DNA of 9,028 nt, from the NCBI GenBank assembly GCA_003509235.1, contig DONH01000059.1, forward strand, positions 1 to 9,028. The letters run 5' to 3'. Shown one piece after another: positions 1 through 7,017 of this stretch; position 1 is the first letter of the stretch, and each line of letters starts with the position of its first letter. The notes under the pieces were generated by a model. It searched no databases. It worked only from the letters and a program-made list of their open reading frames with translations, and had not been told where the DNA came from. A program made the translations under genes and the position numbers. The stretch comes from Planctomycetaceae bacterium (GTDB taxonomy: Bacteria > Planctomycetota > Planctomycetia > Pirellulales > UBA1268).

Positions 1-228
1 CAGAACTTCCAATCCGGCTTCAGGACCACAGAAATCCCGTACGATTCCGAAACATCTGGGTTCGAAAAATAACTCCAATACGGGGAACTCAGGCCCAACC
101 ACCAGCGATCCGAAACGGAAAAACAACAACACCGCTACCCAAAACAGGATAAAATTTAACGAAAATTTCGCACGACTGGGTACTATAGGTAAAAATTGCG
201 GGCAGCTGCATTGTTCCCGGAGGTCCGT
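1..228. other. Left flank with no convincing gene
   Basis: No recognisable gene lies here. On the plus strand, frame 1 is open from the left edge to a TAA at 70-72 and could be the last 23 codons of an upstream gene. On the minus strand a frame is open from an ATG at 261-259 down to the left edge (about 87 codons). It contains one hydrophobic stretch (FILFWVAVLLFF), has no recognisable family motif and overlaps the start of the binding-protein gene, so it may be chance. An 11-nt hyphenated palindrome (CGAAA-A-TTTCG, 160-170) and a weak -10-like TACTAT (181-186) lie upstream of the first gene. No convincing -35 accompanies them, so no promoter is called. Confidence 0.4.
219..223 (+). promoter_or_regulatory. 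Shine-Dalgarno site of the binding-protein gene
   Basis: GGAGG is followed by five bases and then ATG at 229. This decides the start: the reading frame is also open from a TTG at 196, but that codon has no ribosome binding site and would add eleven residues ahead of the membrane anchor. Confidence 0.75.
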
Positions 229-1554
229 ATGCCCCTCTCTATTAATTCCCAGGATACCCATAGTCGTTTTCTAAAGCGGTGGTGGGTTGTGGTGGGCTGT
301 GGTGTTACCCTTTCTCTGGTCATGTGGTTTGGAGCCGGAAAGTTTTTCCTTGACCCGCAACCAATACTCGTTGGTGTTCTTCATTCACAAACGGGTCCCA
401 TTGCTGTCAGTGAACAAGCAATGATTGACGCTGAACGACTGGCATTTGAAGAAATCAATGCCGCTGGGGGACTCCTCGGCCGGCCAATCAAATGGATAGT
501 TGCTGATGGTGCATCAGACTGGCCAACATTTGCTCGGGAAGCTGACAGGCTGATAGATGAAGAGGACGTAACCGTTCTTTTCGGTTGTTGGACAAGCGCA
601 AGTCGAAAAAGCGTTCTCCCTGTTCTCGAGAAATCAGATCATCTTCTTATCTACCCGATGGCGTACGAAGGACTCGAGTCATGCCCAAATGTAATTTATA
701 CCGGCGCGGCACCCAATCAGCAGATAACTCCAGCAGTACAGTGGTGTCAGAGTGCACTGAATGCCCGTCGTTTTTTTCTAATCGGCTCAGACTACATCTG
801 GCCCCACTGTGTCAACGCAATTATTTCCGATCAACTCATGGGACTCGGTGTTGAAAAAGTGGCTGAAAAATATGTTCCCTTCGGTAGCACTGAACTTAAG
901 TCCTACGTGCAAGAAATTGTCAACACACAACCTGATGTGATCCTCTGTTCCGTCGTTGGAGATTCAGCGATAGCATTTTTTCGAGAACTTCGTGAATCGG
1001 GAATATCACCTGACGACATCCCTGTAATCACATTTGCGACCGCTGAAGATGAACTTCGTTCAACCAATCATGCCGATATGGTCGGGCACTATGCAGCATG
1101 GAACTACTTCCAATCAATTGATAGTGAAGAAAATAGACGGTTCGTCTCCGCATTTAAAAAACGCTACGGAGCAGATCGAGTCACCAGTGACGTTATTGCC
1201 GCTGCGTACAACAGTGTCTACCTCTGGGCAAACGCTGTGCGGGAAAGCGGAAATACTGATGTCCAACAGGTCCGCAACGCACTCCGTCAACAGAGCCTCA
1301 ATGCGCCGGAGGGCATCATCGCAGTAGACCCGAGCACCCAGCATACCTGGAGGCCGGTTTATATTGGCCGAATCAAGGAAGACGGACAGTTCAACATCGT
1401 CTGGAGCAGCAACGTCTCTGTACGCCCTGTACCGTATCCAATCACACGCTCAAAAACTTCTTGGGACACTTTTGTCCGCGAGCTTCATCGTGACTGGGGC
1501 GGCTGGGCCAACACCGGGAAAACTCAACCTGAGGGGACTCCCGAAAATGACTGA
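229..1554 (+). CDS. Membrane-anchored UrtA-like substrate-binding protein
   Basis: This 441-residue protein belongs to the urea/short-chain amide branch of type I periplasmic binding proteins (the UrtA/FmdD, Peripla_BP_5 kind). An uncleaved anchor or signal segment spans about residues 18-37 after a basic stretch (RFLKRWW). The binding fold runs from about 46 to 420. Family signatures visible are HSQTGP (52-57), FGCWTSASRKSVLPV (118-132), YEGLE (146-150) and YTGAAPNQQ (157-165), all of which I recall from UrtA. No lipobox is evident: the single Cys (24) lies inside the hydrophobic segment without the usual LxGC context. The gene overlaps the downstream chemoreceptor by 8 nt, and no transport permease or ATPase gene is present in the window. 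A sensory role presenting an amide-like ligand to the receptor is therefore inferred over transport. The true ligand cannot be read from sequence. The family call is strong, the role tentative. Confidence 0.88.
   Translation: MPLSINSQDTHSRFLKRWWVVVGCGVTLSLVMWFGAGKFFLDPQPILVGVLHSQTGPIAVSEQAMIDAERLAFEEINAAGGLLGRPIKWIVADGASDWPTFAREADRLIDEEDVTVLFGCWTSASRKSVLPVLEKSDHLLIYPMAYEGLESCPNVIYTGAAPNQQITPAVQWCQSALNARRFFLIGSDYIWPHCVNAIISDQLMGLGVEKVAEKYVPFGSTELKSYVQEIVNTQPDVILCSVVGDSAIAFFRELRESGISPDDIPVITFATAEDELRSTNHADMVGHYAAWNYFQSIDSEENRRFVSAFKKRYGADRVTSDVIAAAYNSVYLWANAVRESGNTDVQQVRNALRQQSLNAPEGIIAVDPSTQHTWRPVYIGRIKEDGQFNIVWSSNVSVRPVPYPITRSKTSWDTFVRELHRDWGGWANTGKTQPEGTPEND
1531..1536 (+). promoter_or_regulatory. 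Shine-Dalgarno site of the chemoreceptor gene
   Basis: GAGGGG lies inside the end of the binding-protein gene, 10 nt before ATG 1547. It supports starting the receptor there rather than at the in-frame codon at 1364, which would put a further 61 residues across the upstream gene and in front of the natural basic N-terminus and first membrane segment. Confidence 0.6.
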
Positions 1555-3574
1555 GCTCAATTCAAAAACACACGCGGAAAAAAAACATCAACGGCTCGCT
1601 CGAAGGCTCTTGTTTTGGTTCCTTCTGATTGCACTGCTACCGTGTGGACTCCTAACAGCTATCACAGCCAGCCTTGCGAATCGTGCACTTGAAACATCGG
1701 TACAAGAAAGACTTGTTCAGATTGCCTCGGCACGTTCCACCCAACTTGAGTCATACGCTGCTGAGCGTGTTCGTGACGGAACAACACTGTCCATAGCACC
1801 AACAGTTGTGACTGCCATGTCCCAACTTTCATCTGTCAGTCTTTCCGAATCGAACGCGAACGTACTTGAGGCCAAGGCGACCGCTTATGCGCCTTATCTG
1901 CGGGACGTCGCAACGTCTCGTGGCTACCAGAGCCTGCTCCTCATTCATGTTGATGGCACAGTTCTCTACTCATCCACAGATCAACTCAAGCCTGGTGCTC
2001 AGTTGACCTCTGAGTCACTTGGAGCTACGCAATTAGCAAAGAGCTTTGATCGGTCACGGACTCTTCTACAGTCAGAACTGTGCCAATTTGCACCTTTTGG
2101 GAAATCTGGACGCCCGACGGCCTTTGTCACATCTCCAATTTTTCAGCAAGAAAAGGTTATTGGAGTGCTTGCTCTCCAACTGCGTATTGATCACGTGTGG
2201 CAAATACTGACAGACACAACTGGTCTTGGGTCCACCGGTGAGATTCTTACTGCAGAGCAAATAGACAACACCGCAAGAATCACAACGCCTCTGCGTCATC
2301 GCCCTGATGCCGCTTATGAACTCACAATACCACTCACCGTAGAAAAAGCCGTTGCCGCACGAAATGCGTCAAGTGGCAATCGGGGTTATGCAGTTTTCCC
2401 TGATTACCGACAAAAGGAAGTTGCTGCAGCGTGGTGCTATCTTCCAAGCTATCGCTGGGGACTGGTTGCTAAACAGGACACAAGTGAAGCGTTTGCACTG
2501 GTACATTTTCAGCAACTGCTAATTGCTGGGCTCCTGTGCGGCACTGTTCTCCTGGTTGTTTTGGTTGCACTCTTCGTCGCACGAAGTATTAGCACACCCA
2601 TCCAACGCGCAATCATTCTGTCGCGAAATGTGGCGGCAGGTGACCTGCGAGAAGACGTCTCTATTTTGTCGCGCGACGAAACAGCAATACTCCTTGAGTC
2701 ACTCCAAACAATGACACGAGATCTCCGTATGTTGATCGGGCGGGTTCAAAACTCAAGTGATGCGTTGACGAATACGTCATCAACGCTCCAGGAAACGGGA
2801 TCCAATCAGCAGCACGTTATCAAACGACTTGGTGATTCTACGACTCAGACGGTCGCCGCAGTTGAAGAAATCAGTGTGACCGGAAGAGAACTCACACACA
2901 CCATTGTCGCTGTAAATGAGATGGCCGGGAAAACTGGTGCGATGGCGATCGAGGGGAGAGAGAGTCTATCGAGCATGGACGCCACAATGCGGAAACTTGC
3001 GGACAGTACAGAATCATTTGGATCTCGCCTTGCCGTGATCAATGAACGCGCCACAACTATTAACCTTGCTGTGACAACAATTGCGAAAGTAGCCGACCAG
3101 ACCAATCTTCTTTCGATCAATGCTGCAATCGAAGCCGAGAAGGCCGGTGAGTATGGTCTTGGATTCCTTGTGATCGCCCGAGAGATTCGGCGACTTGCAG
3201 ACCAAACCGCAGTCGCTTCTCTTGAAATTGAACAGGTCGTTAAAGAAATGCAGCTCAGTGTCTCATCCGGCGTAATGGAAATGGATGCCTTTACAAAAAG
3301 TGTCGAAACCGGAGCACAGGAAATTGGTGGCGTTTCTCGGCAGCTTGCAGAAATCATCACATCTGTAAAAGGGATATCTGAGCGATTTGAGCAGGTCGCC
3401 GAAGGCATGCAAGCCCAGAGCCAAGGTGCCGAGCAGATCCGGATCGCCATGGCACATCTAGCAGAGAGCGTTTCCGAAAGTGAATCGGCCCTAGACAGCT
3501 TCCAAAACGCCACAACCGACGTCCAGCAAGCGGCAAACGATCTCCATGGAGAGATTTCGCACTTCAAGCTCTAA
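1547..3574 (+). CDS. Methyl-accepting chemotaxis protein, Cache-HAMP-MA, WspA-like tip
   Basis: This 675-residue transmembrane chemoreceptor signals to a CheA-type kinase. A basic N-terminus is followed by TM1 (about 21-43) and a periplasmic Cache-type sensor (about 45-320). The sensor contains LLLIHVDGTVLYSS, the stretch GVLALQLRIDHV before GLGSTGE, and a closing DYR...YRWGLVAKQDTSEAF segment. TM2 is at about 324-346, HAMP at about 346-400, and a long coiled-coil signalling domain runs to the C-terminus. The hairpin tip is at 514-553: ADQTNLLSINAAIEAEKAGE, then YGLGFLVIAREIRRLADQT. The EAEKAGE...GFLVIAREIRRLADQT wording and the later SSGVMEMDAF resemble WspA-type receptors, which in Pseudomonas drive a diguanylate cyclase, more than the usual EAARAGE...GFAVVA tips. 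The ATG lies in the end of the upstream gene (ATGACTGA, 8-nt overlap), implying translational coupling. No CheA, CheW or CheR gene is in the window, so its output pathway is unknown. Confidence 0.93.
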   Translation: MTELNSKTHAEKKHQRLARRLLFWFLLIALLPCGLLTAITASLANRALETSVQERLVQIASARSTQLESYAAERVRDGTTLSIAPTVVTAMSQLSSVSLSESNANVLEAKATAYAPYLRDVATSRGYQSLLLIHVDGTVLYSSTDQLKPGAQLTSESLGATQLAKSFDRSRTLLQSELCQFAPFGKSGRPTAFVTSPIFQQEKVIGVLALQLRIDHVWQILTDTTGLGSTGEILTAEQIDNTARITTPLRHRPDAAYELTIPLTVEKAVAARNASSGNRGYAVFPDYRQKEVAAAWCYLPSYRWGLVAKQDTSEAFALVHFQQLLIAGLLCGTVLLVVLVALFVARSISTPIQRAIILSRNVAAGDLREDVSILSRDETAILLESLQTMTRDLRMLIGRVQNSSDALTNTSSTLQETGSNQQHVIKRLGDSTTQTVAAVEEISVTGRELTHTIVAVNEMAGKTGAMAIEGRESLSSMDATMRKLADSTESFGSRLAVINERATTINLAVTTIAKVADQTNLLSINAAIEAEKAGEYGLGFLVIAREIRRLADQTAVASLEIEQVVKEMQLSVSSGVMEMDAFTKSVETGAQEIGGVSRQLAEIITSVKGISERFEQVAEGMQAQSQGAEQIRIAMAHLAESVSESESALDSFQNATTDVQQAANDLHGEISHFKL

Positions 3575-3577
3575 GCG

Positions 3578-3593
3578 ATGGGTTTTTACCCAT
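3578..3593 (+). other. Small hairpin after the chemoreceptor gene
   Basis: ATGGGT and ACCCAT form a perfect 6-bp stem with a TTTT loop, starting 3 nt after the receptor stop codon. No T tract follows, so it is not a canonical intrinsic terminator. It may stabilise the 3' end of the mRNA or may be chance. Confidence 0.35.
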
Positions 3594-3613
3594 AGCGTCT
3601 CTTGGTGTATCGT

Positions 3614-3630
3614 GGTACTCCCTGAGTATC
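3614..3630 (+). other. Hairpin upstream of the nickel dismutase gene
   Basis: GGTACTC and GAGTATC pair over 7 bp (one G-U) around a CCT loop, 28 nt upstream of the dismutase ATG and ahead of its GGAG (3644-3647). It could be an operator-like inverted repeat or a leader RNA hairpin. It does not match any nickel or iron regulator box that I can recognise. Confidence 0.3.
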
Positions 3631-3658
3631 TCAAATTAACCCTGGAGACACGTTTCCC

Positions 3659-4111
3659 ATGTCACGTACGTTGCTTGCGCTCATTGCGTCCACTCTTTTC
3701 TGCTCTACCGTTTTCGCACACTGTCAGGTCCCGTGTGGAATCTATGGTGATCAGTTACGATTCGAAAAATTACTAGAAGACACGAAAACTATTGCCAAGG
3801 CACAAGGGCAGATCAATGAGCTGGCCCCAGCTGCAAAAAGTGGCCAAGACAATAACCAGCTTGTTCGCTGGGTTGTCACAAAAGAAGCTCATGCAGGGTC
3901 CATTCAGAATGTCATCGCCGACTACTTCCTAGCCCAGCGGATAAAATCTGATTCCCCGCGATACACTGATCAACTCAAAGCATCACATGCCGTGACTGTT
4001 GCCGCAATGAAATGCAAACAGTCGACCGATGCAGCGACTGCTTCTGCACTTGAAAAAGCCATCCATGACCTGTATCGCGCCTATGAAGGCAAAGAGCCTA
4101 ACTTCCACTAG
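3659..4111 (+). CDS. sodN: Exported nickel superoxide dismutase
   Basis: This enzyme disproportionates superoxide to oxygen and hydrogen peroxide. The 150-residue precursor has a Sec-type signal peptide of 20 residues (ending TVFA). Cleavage there would expose HCQVPCGIY, the nickel hook. His1, Cys2 and Cys6 are the nickel ligands known in this family and Tyr9 is the conserved active-site tyrosine. In mature numbering Arg50 and Glu16 plausibly correspond to the Arg47 and Glu17 of the Streptomyces enzyme. The predicted mature length is about 130 residues against 117 there, and position 3 is Gln instead of Asp. Streptomyces and cyanobacterial enzymes are trimmed by the dedicated peptidase SodX. 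Here signal peptidase could do this job, and no sodX-like gene is in the window. The enzyme would work in the periplasm, so nickel loading probably occurs after export. There is a GGAG 11 nt before the ATG, and a terminator-like hairpin follows the gene. Family assignment is very secure. Confidence 0.95.
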   Translation: MSRTLLALIASTLFCSTVFAHCQVPCGIYGDQLRFEKLLEDTKTIAKAQGQINELAPAAKSGQDNNQLVRWVVTKEAHAGSIQNVIADYFLAQRIKSDSPRYTDQLKASHAVTVAAMKCKQSTDAATASALEKAIHDLYRAYEGKEPNFH

Positions 4112-4149
4112 AATAGAACAGGCAAGACCGTTTTTTTCCGTACCCAAAT

Positions 4150-4187
4150 GTCCGTGCCCTTGCATAACGAGGAGGGCACGGGCTTTT
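4150..4187 (+). terminator. Intrinsic terminator after sodN
   Basis: An 11-bp stem (4150-4160 with 4173-4183, nine perfect core pairs CCGTGCCCT/AGGGCACGG plus a G-U and a G-C pair) with a 12-nt loop is followed by TTTT (4184-4187). The stem is GC-rich and well placed 38 nt after the dismutase stop. The T run is short, so termination may be incomplete and some transcripts may read into lemA. Confidence 0.75.
4170..4175 (+). promoter_or_regulatory. AGGAGG inside the terminator hairpin
   Basis: A perfect Shine-Dalgarno sequence spans the loop and 3' arm of the hairpin. It is 10 nt before a TTG (4186-4188) that is in frame with lemA. It could serve that alternative start, but in read-through RNA half of the site would be base-paired. 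The ATG at 4210 has only a weak GTGAG upstream, so this site makes the lemA start uncertain. Confidence 0.4.
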
Positions 4188-4209
4188 GGAAATCTTTTGT
4201 GAGAACGCA

Positions 4210-4800
4210 ATGATTTTTGCCCTTACACCAGGATTTGGCATTGCGGCTTTAGCATTGACCGTTGTTATTCTTATCGCCTTGTTTCTCTTCGTGGCCGTCT
4301 CTTTTAATCGACTGGTGCGTTATACCAATCTTGTTGACGAAGCCTTCAGCGGCATTGATGTTCAGCTGAAACGTCGGCACGAACTCATCCCGAATCTTGT
4401 TGAGTGTGTCAAAGAGTACGCTGCCTTTGAGCGTTCTCTCCTTGAGGATGTCGTCGCCGCTCGCTCATCGAACGCAACTACCAATGACCTGGCCGAGCTC
4501 AATGCCAAAGAAAACGGGCTGACGGCCAATCTTGTGAAGTTTTTCATAGTCGCAGAGGCCTATCCTGAACTCAAGGCAGACACAAGTTTCTCGCAGCTAT
4601 CTTCTCAACTTGTAGAGGTTGAGGACGCAATTCAATATTCCCGTCGATACTTCAATGGCGCTGTCCGAAACTTAAATATTTCAATTGAATCATTCCCATC
4701 AAATCTTGTAGCTAATTTGTTTAATTTCACAACAAAAGAATTCTTCGAAGTCAATTCCGTCACAGAACGCGATACTCCAATCATCAATGCTCAGGCTTGA
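4210..4800 (+). CDS. lemA: LemA family membrane protein
   Basis: This 196-residue protein has an N-terminal membrane segment (about residues 8-30) followed by the helical LemA domain. Diagnostic stretches are [25 protein letters not shown], read here as [15 protein letters not shown] then [35 protein letters not shown] and [12 protein letters not shown]. Length is typical of the family. LemA proteins are predicted to have a short outside N-terminus and a large helical domain on the other side of the membrane; their biochemical role is unknown. The ATG at 4210 is chosen because it lies clear of the terminator. A TTG at 4186 has a better Shine-Dalgarno and would add eight residues (MEIFCENA). 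The stop is 2 nt before the ATG of the DUF2207 gene, so the two are surely one operon. This pairing is common in bacteria and suggests a shared envelope function. Confidence 0.92.
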   Translation: MIFALTPGFGIAALALTVVILIALFLFVAVSFNRLVRYTNLVDEAFSGIDVQLKRRHELIPNLVECVKEYAAFERSLLEDVVAARSSNATTNDLAELNAKENGLTANLVKFFIVAEAYPELKADTSFSQLSSQLVEVEDAIQYSRRYFNGAVRNLNISIESFPSNLVANLFNFTTKEFFEVNSVTERDTPIINAQA

Positions 4801-4802
4801 TC

Positions 4803-6797
4803 ATGAAAATAATGACCTGTCGCTTCCTTTTCGTATTCCTGGTCATTTTTCTTGCCGAGTCCGTTCTACGGGTTCCCAATTTCATTCAAGCAGCAGAACG
4901 AATCACAAAATTCCACAGTGATATTGCCATAGAGAATGATGGTTTCATGACTATCACTGAAACCATCTCAGTGATTGCAAAGGGCAAAAAGATTAAACAA
5001 GGAATTATTCGTGATATACCAGTTCAGTATGACGTTGGATTCTACGGTCTGAAAACAAATATCCCGATCCAGATTATTTTTATTCATTGTGACGGAAAGG
5101 ACTCCGCTTATAAGGAAGAAAGCTACGGCTCCTACAAACGCATTCGCATTGGATCAAAGAATGTTCAACTTTCTACAGGCTCGCACACCTTTACGATTCA
5201 ATACAAAACACGGCAACTTCGTTTCCAAGAGGACCATGATGAGGTCTACTGGAACGCTACTGGAAATGCCTGGGAATTTCCGATTGAGCAGGCAGAAGCA
5301 ACGATCTCTTTTCCTGCAGATATCCCAATGGATGAGGTATCAGCCGAAGGCTATGTCGGCGCATTAAAGTCTACCAACCAAGTTGATCTCACTATTCGCA
5401 TTGAAGGTGAGAAACATCGTGTAACCTACTCGACGAAAGATTCACTTAAACCACAAGAAGGCCTGACTGTCGTTACTACCTTCCCCTCAGGACTCATCAC
5501 CAAACCGTCAACGTCCGAGGTACTTCTGAATGATCCATTTCTCATGTGGGGCAGCATCGGACTGGTGTCAATCATTGCCTATTTTCTGACGGCCTGGTTA
5601 TTCGTTGGGCGAGATCCAGCAACAGGAGTTATTGTTCCCCTCTACGAGCCACCAGAGAACCTGAGCCCAGCTGCCTGTCGATTTATTTCTCAAATGGGAT
5701 ACGACAAAGAGTGTTTTTCTGTCGCTATCCTATCGTTGGCGACACAACAAGTTCTTGCAATCCGTGAAAATAAAAAGAGGTATACGCTTGAAAAAAAAGG
5801 CACTCCCACCGACTCAACCTCGAATGGTGAAAGACAGATTTTTGATCACCTTCTTCATGGCCGAAACTCTTTAGCGATCGATCGCAAGGACCACCTTCTA
5901 TTCGCTCGGGCAATTACAACGCTCAGGAAAAGCCTAGTTCATGAATTTGAAGGCGTTCTATTTCGGCCAAACCGCCTCTGGTTCTTTGGAGGCCTTCTGC
6001 TTTCATTGGCCGTTGTAGTCCTGGTTGTTTTTTTTGCTGGAGGCGTGAAAGCTACGGGTATTGTAGGCTTCCTTACCCTATGGCTCACTTTCTGGTCATG
6101 TGGTGTCGTCGTACTACTTCATAAGGTGATCTCTTCATGGCGGGCAGCAATTGTTGGCGATTCAGCAATGAGTCAAATTGCCGGATATGGCTCAGCAATT
6201 TTCTTGACACTATTTGCACTTCCCTTCATTGCAGGGGAATTAGTCGCGATCGGTATGCTTGCTGGCATGACATCTCTCTGGATCATTCCGCTTATTCTAG
6301 GCATCGTGACAACGGTTGCCCTGTTCTACGAGTTGATCAAAGCACCCACCGCCGCAGGCCGGCTCATCATGGATCAAATTGATGGGTTTGCGATGTACCT
6401 CTCTACTGCGGAGGAAGATCGGCTTGAGGCCGTCACGCAACAGGCAACAACCCATCAGCACATGCATGCCGCACCGCACACCATTGAGTTATTTGAACGT
6501 TTTCTGCCTTATGCCGTTGCGCTCAATGTCGCCAACAAGTGGGCAGATCAATTCAAAGACCTCATTGCAGATGCAAGTGTATCTACACAAACAGCTAACG
6601 GGTCCGGATACCATCCTGCCTGGTATCACGGTGACGCCTGGAGTGTATCAACGATAGGCGCAACTGCTGCTGGGCTTGGTTCTGCCATGACTGCCTCAGT
6701 CGCCGCCGCCGCAACAAGTCCGTCATCATCAAGTGGTAGTAGTGGGGGAGGATTTTCTGGCGGAGGTGGTGGTGGCGGAGGTGGTGGTGGCTGGTGA
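4803..6797 (+). CDS. DUF2207 predicted membrane protein with glycine tail
   Basis: This 664-residue protein of unknown function is the usual partner of LemA. A signal peptide (about 1-30, ending near IQAAE) precedes an extracytoplasmic beta-rich DUF2207 domain (about 30-240, with [12 protein letters not shown] and the typical GIIRDIP motif). TM segments follow at about 247-270 (then FVGRDP), 392-414, 418-440 and two more near 465-510. Between the first and second lies a cytoplasmic winged-helix-like stretch ([17 protein letters not shown]). A conserved C-terminal part ([14 protein letters not shown], then [20 protein letters not shown]) leads into a Ser-rich linker and a tail of eleven Gly ending in Trp. 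The start is taken at ATG 4803. A TTG at 4797 overlapping the lemA stop would add two residues, and ATG 4812 would remove three. Two stop codons in tandem (TGA TAA) close the gene. Family call is strong; function is unknown. Confidence 0.92.
   Translation: MKIMTCRFLFVFLVIFLAESVLRVPNFIQAAERITKFHSDIAIENDGFMTITETISVIAKGKKIKQGIIRDIPVQYDVGFYGLKTNIPIQIIFIHCDGKDSAYKEESYGSYKRIRIGSKNVQLSTGSHTFTIQYKTRQLRFQEDHDEVYWNATGNAWEFPIEQAEATISFPADIPMDEVSAEGYVGALKSTNQVDLTIRIEGEKHRVTYSTKDSLKPQEGLTVVTTFPSGLITKPSTSEVLLNDPFLMWGSIGLVSIIAYFLTAWLFVGRDPATGVIVPLYEPPENLSPAACRFISQMGYDKECFSVAILSLATQQVLAIRENKKRYTLEKKGTPTDSTSNGERQIFDHLLHGRNSLAIDRKDHLLFARAITTLRKSLVHEFEGVLFRPNRLWFFGGLLLSLAVVVLVVFFAGGVKATGIVGFLTLWLTFWSCGVVVLLHKVISSWRAAIVGDSAMSQIAGYGSAIFLTLFALPFIAGELVAIGMLAGMTSLWIIPLILGIVTTVALFYELIKAPTAAGRLIMDQIDGFAMYLSTAEEDRLEAVTQQATTHQHMHAAPHTIELFERFLPYAVALNVANKWADQFKDLIADASVSTQTANGSGYHPAWYHGDAWSVSTIGATAAGLGSAMTASVAAAATSPSSSSGSSGGGFSGGGGGGGGGGGW
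6759..6788 (+). repeat. 15-bp perfect tandem duplication in the Gly tail
   Basis: GGCGGAGGTGGTGGT occurs twice in succession, and a third copy begins at 6789 with GGC before the final TGG. Each unit encodes five glycines. The identical codon order in both units points to duplication at the DNA level, probably by replication slippage, rather than selection for glycine alone. Confidence 0.85.
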
Positions 6798-7017
6798 TAA
6801 AATCTAGACCGACATGCAACATTCATCACCCCACCATATCTACTTAGAACAAAATGATAGTGATTTGCCACTAAGCGAAATATCTCCGGATAAATTTGTC
6901 CTATCTTTTACAGGTCATCTACGGCCAAATGGACTATTCACTTGTGTTTTTCATTCATTCGGAATACTTTAAATTTAATTGTAATGGGTACTTTCATTCT
7001 GAATCGGCGAACCTCCT
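6798..7017. other. AT-rich intergenic region between DUF2207 and the Cys/His-rich gene
   Basis: No gene was found. Two weak hairpins are visible: TAGTG/CACTA (6858-6873) and GGATA/TGTCC (6888-6901). The second is followed by TATCTTTT and could be a poor terminator for the LemA/DUF2207 operon. A possible weak promoter (TTGTGT 6942-6947, TACTTT 6965-6970, 17-nt spacer) lies 48 nt before the next gene, but the matches are only partial. The next gene has no Shine-Dalgarno site. Confidence 0.35.

Noticed and set aside
160..170. CGAAA-A-TTTCG palindrome as an operator
   Set aside because: Five-base arms in AT-rich sequence are expected by chance, and it matches no regulator site I recognise.
1364..1546. 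61-residue N-terminal extension of the chemoreceptor
   Set aside because: It overlaps the well-supported binding-protein gene in another frame, and ATG 1547 has a Shine-Dalgarno and gives a normal receptor N-terminus.
2845..3567. 240-codon minus-strand open frame opposite the chemoreceptor signalling domain
   Set aside because: It lies fully antisense to a clear MA domain, is Ser/Ala/Ile/Cys-rich in the way antisense shadows of coiled coils are, and has no motif or ribosome site.
6595..6871. Minus-strand frames rich in His or Pro opposite the Gly tail
   Set aside because: The runs of His or Pro codons are just the complement of the glycine codon repeat of the DUF2207 gene.
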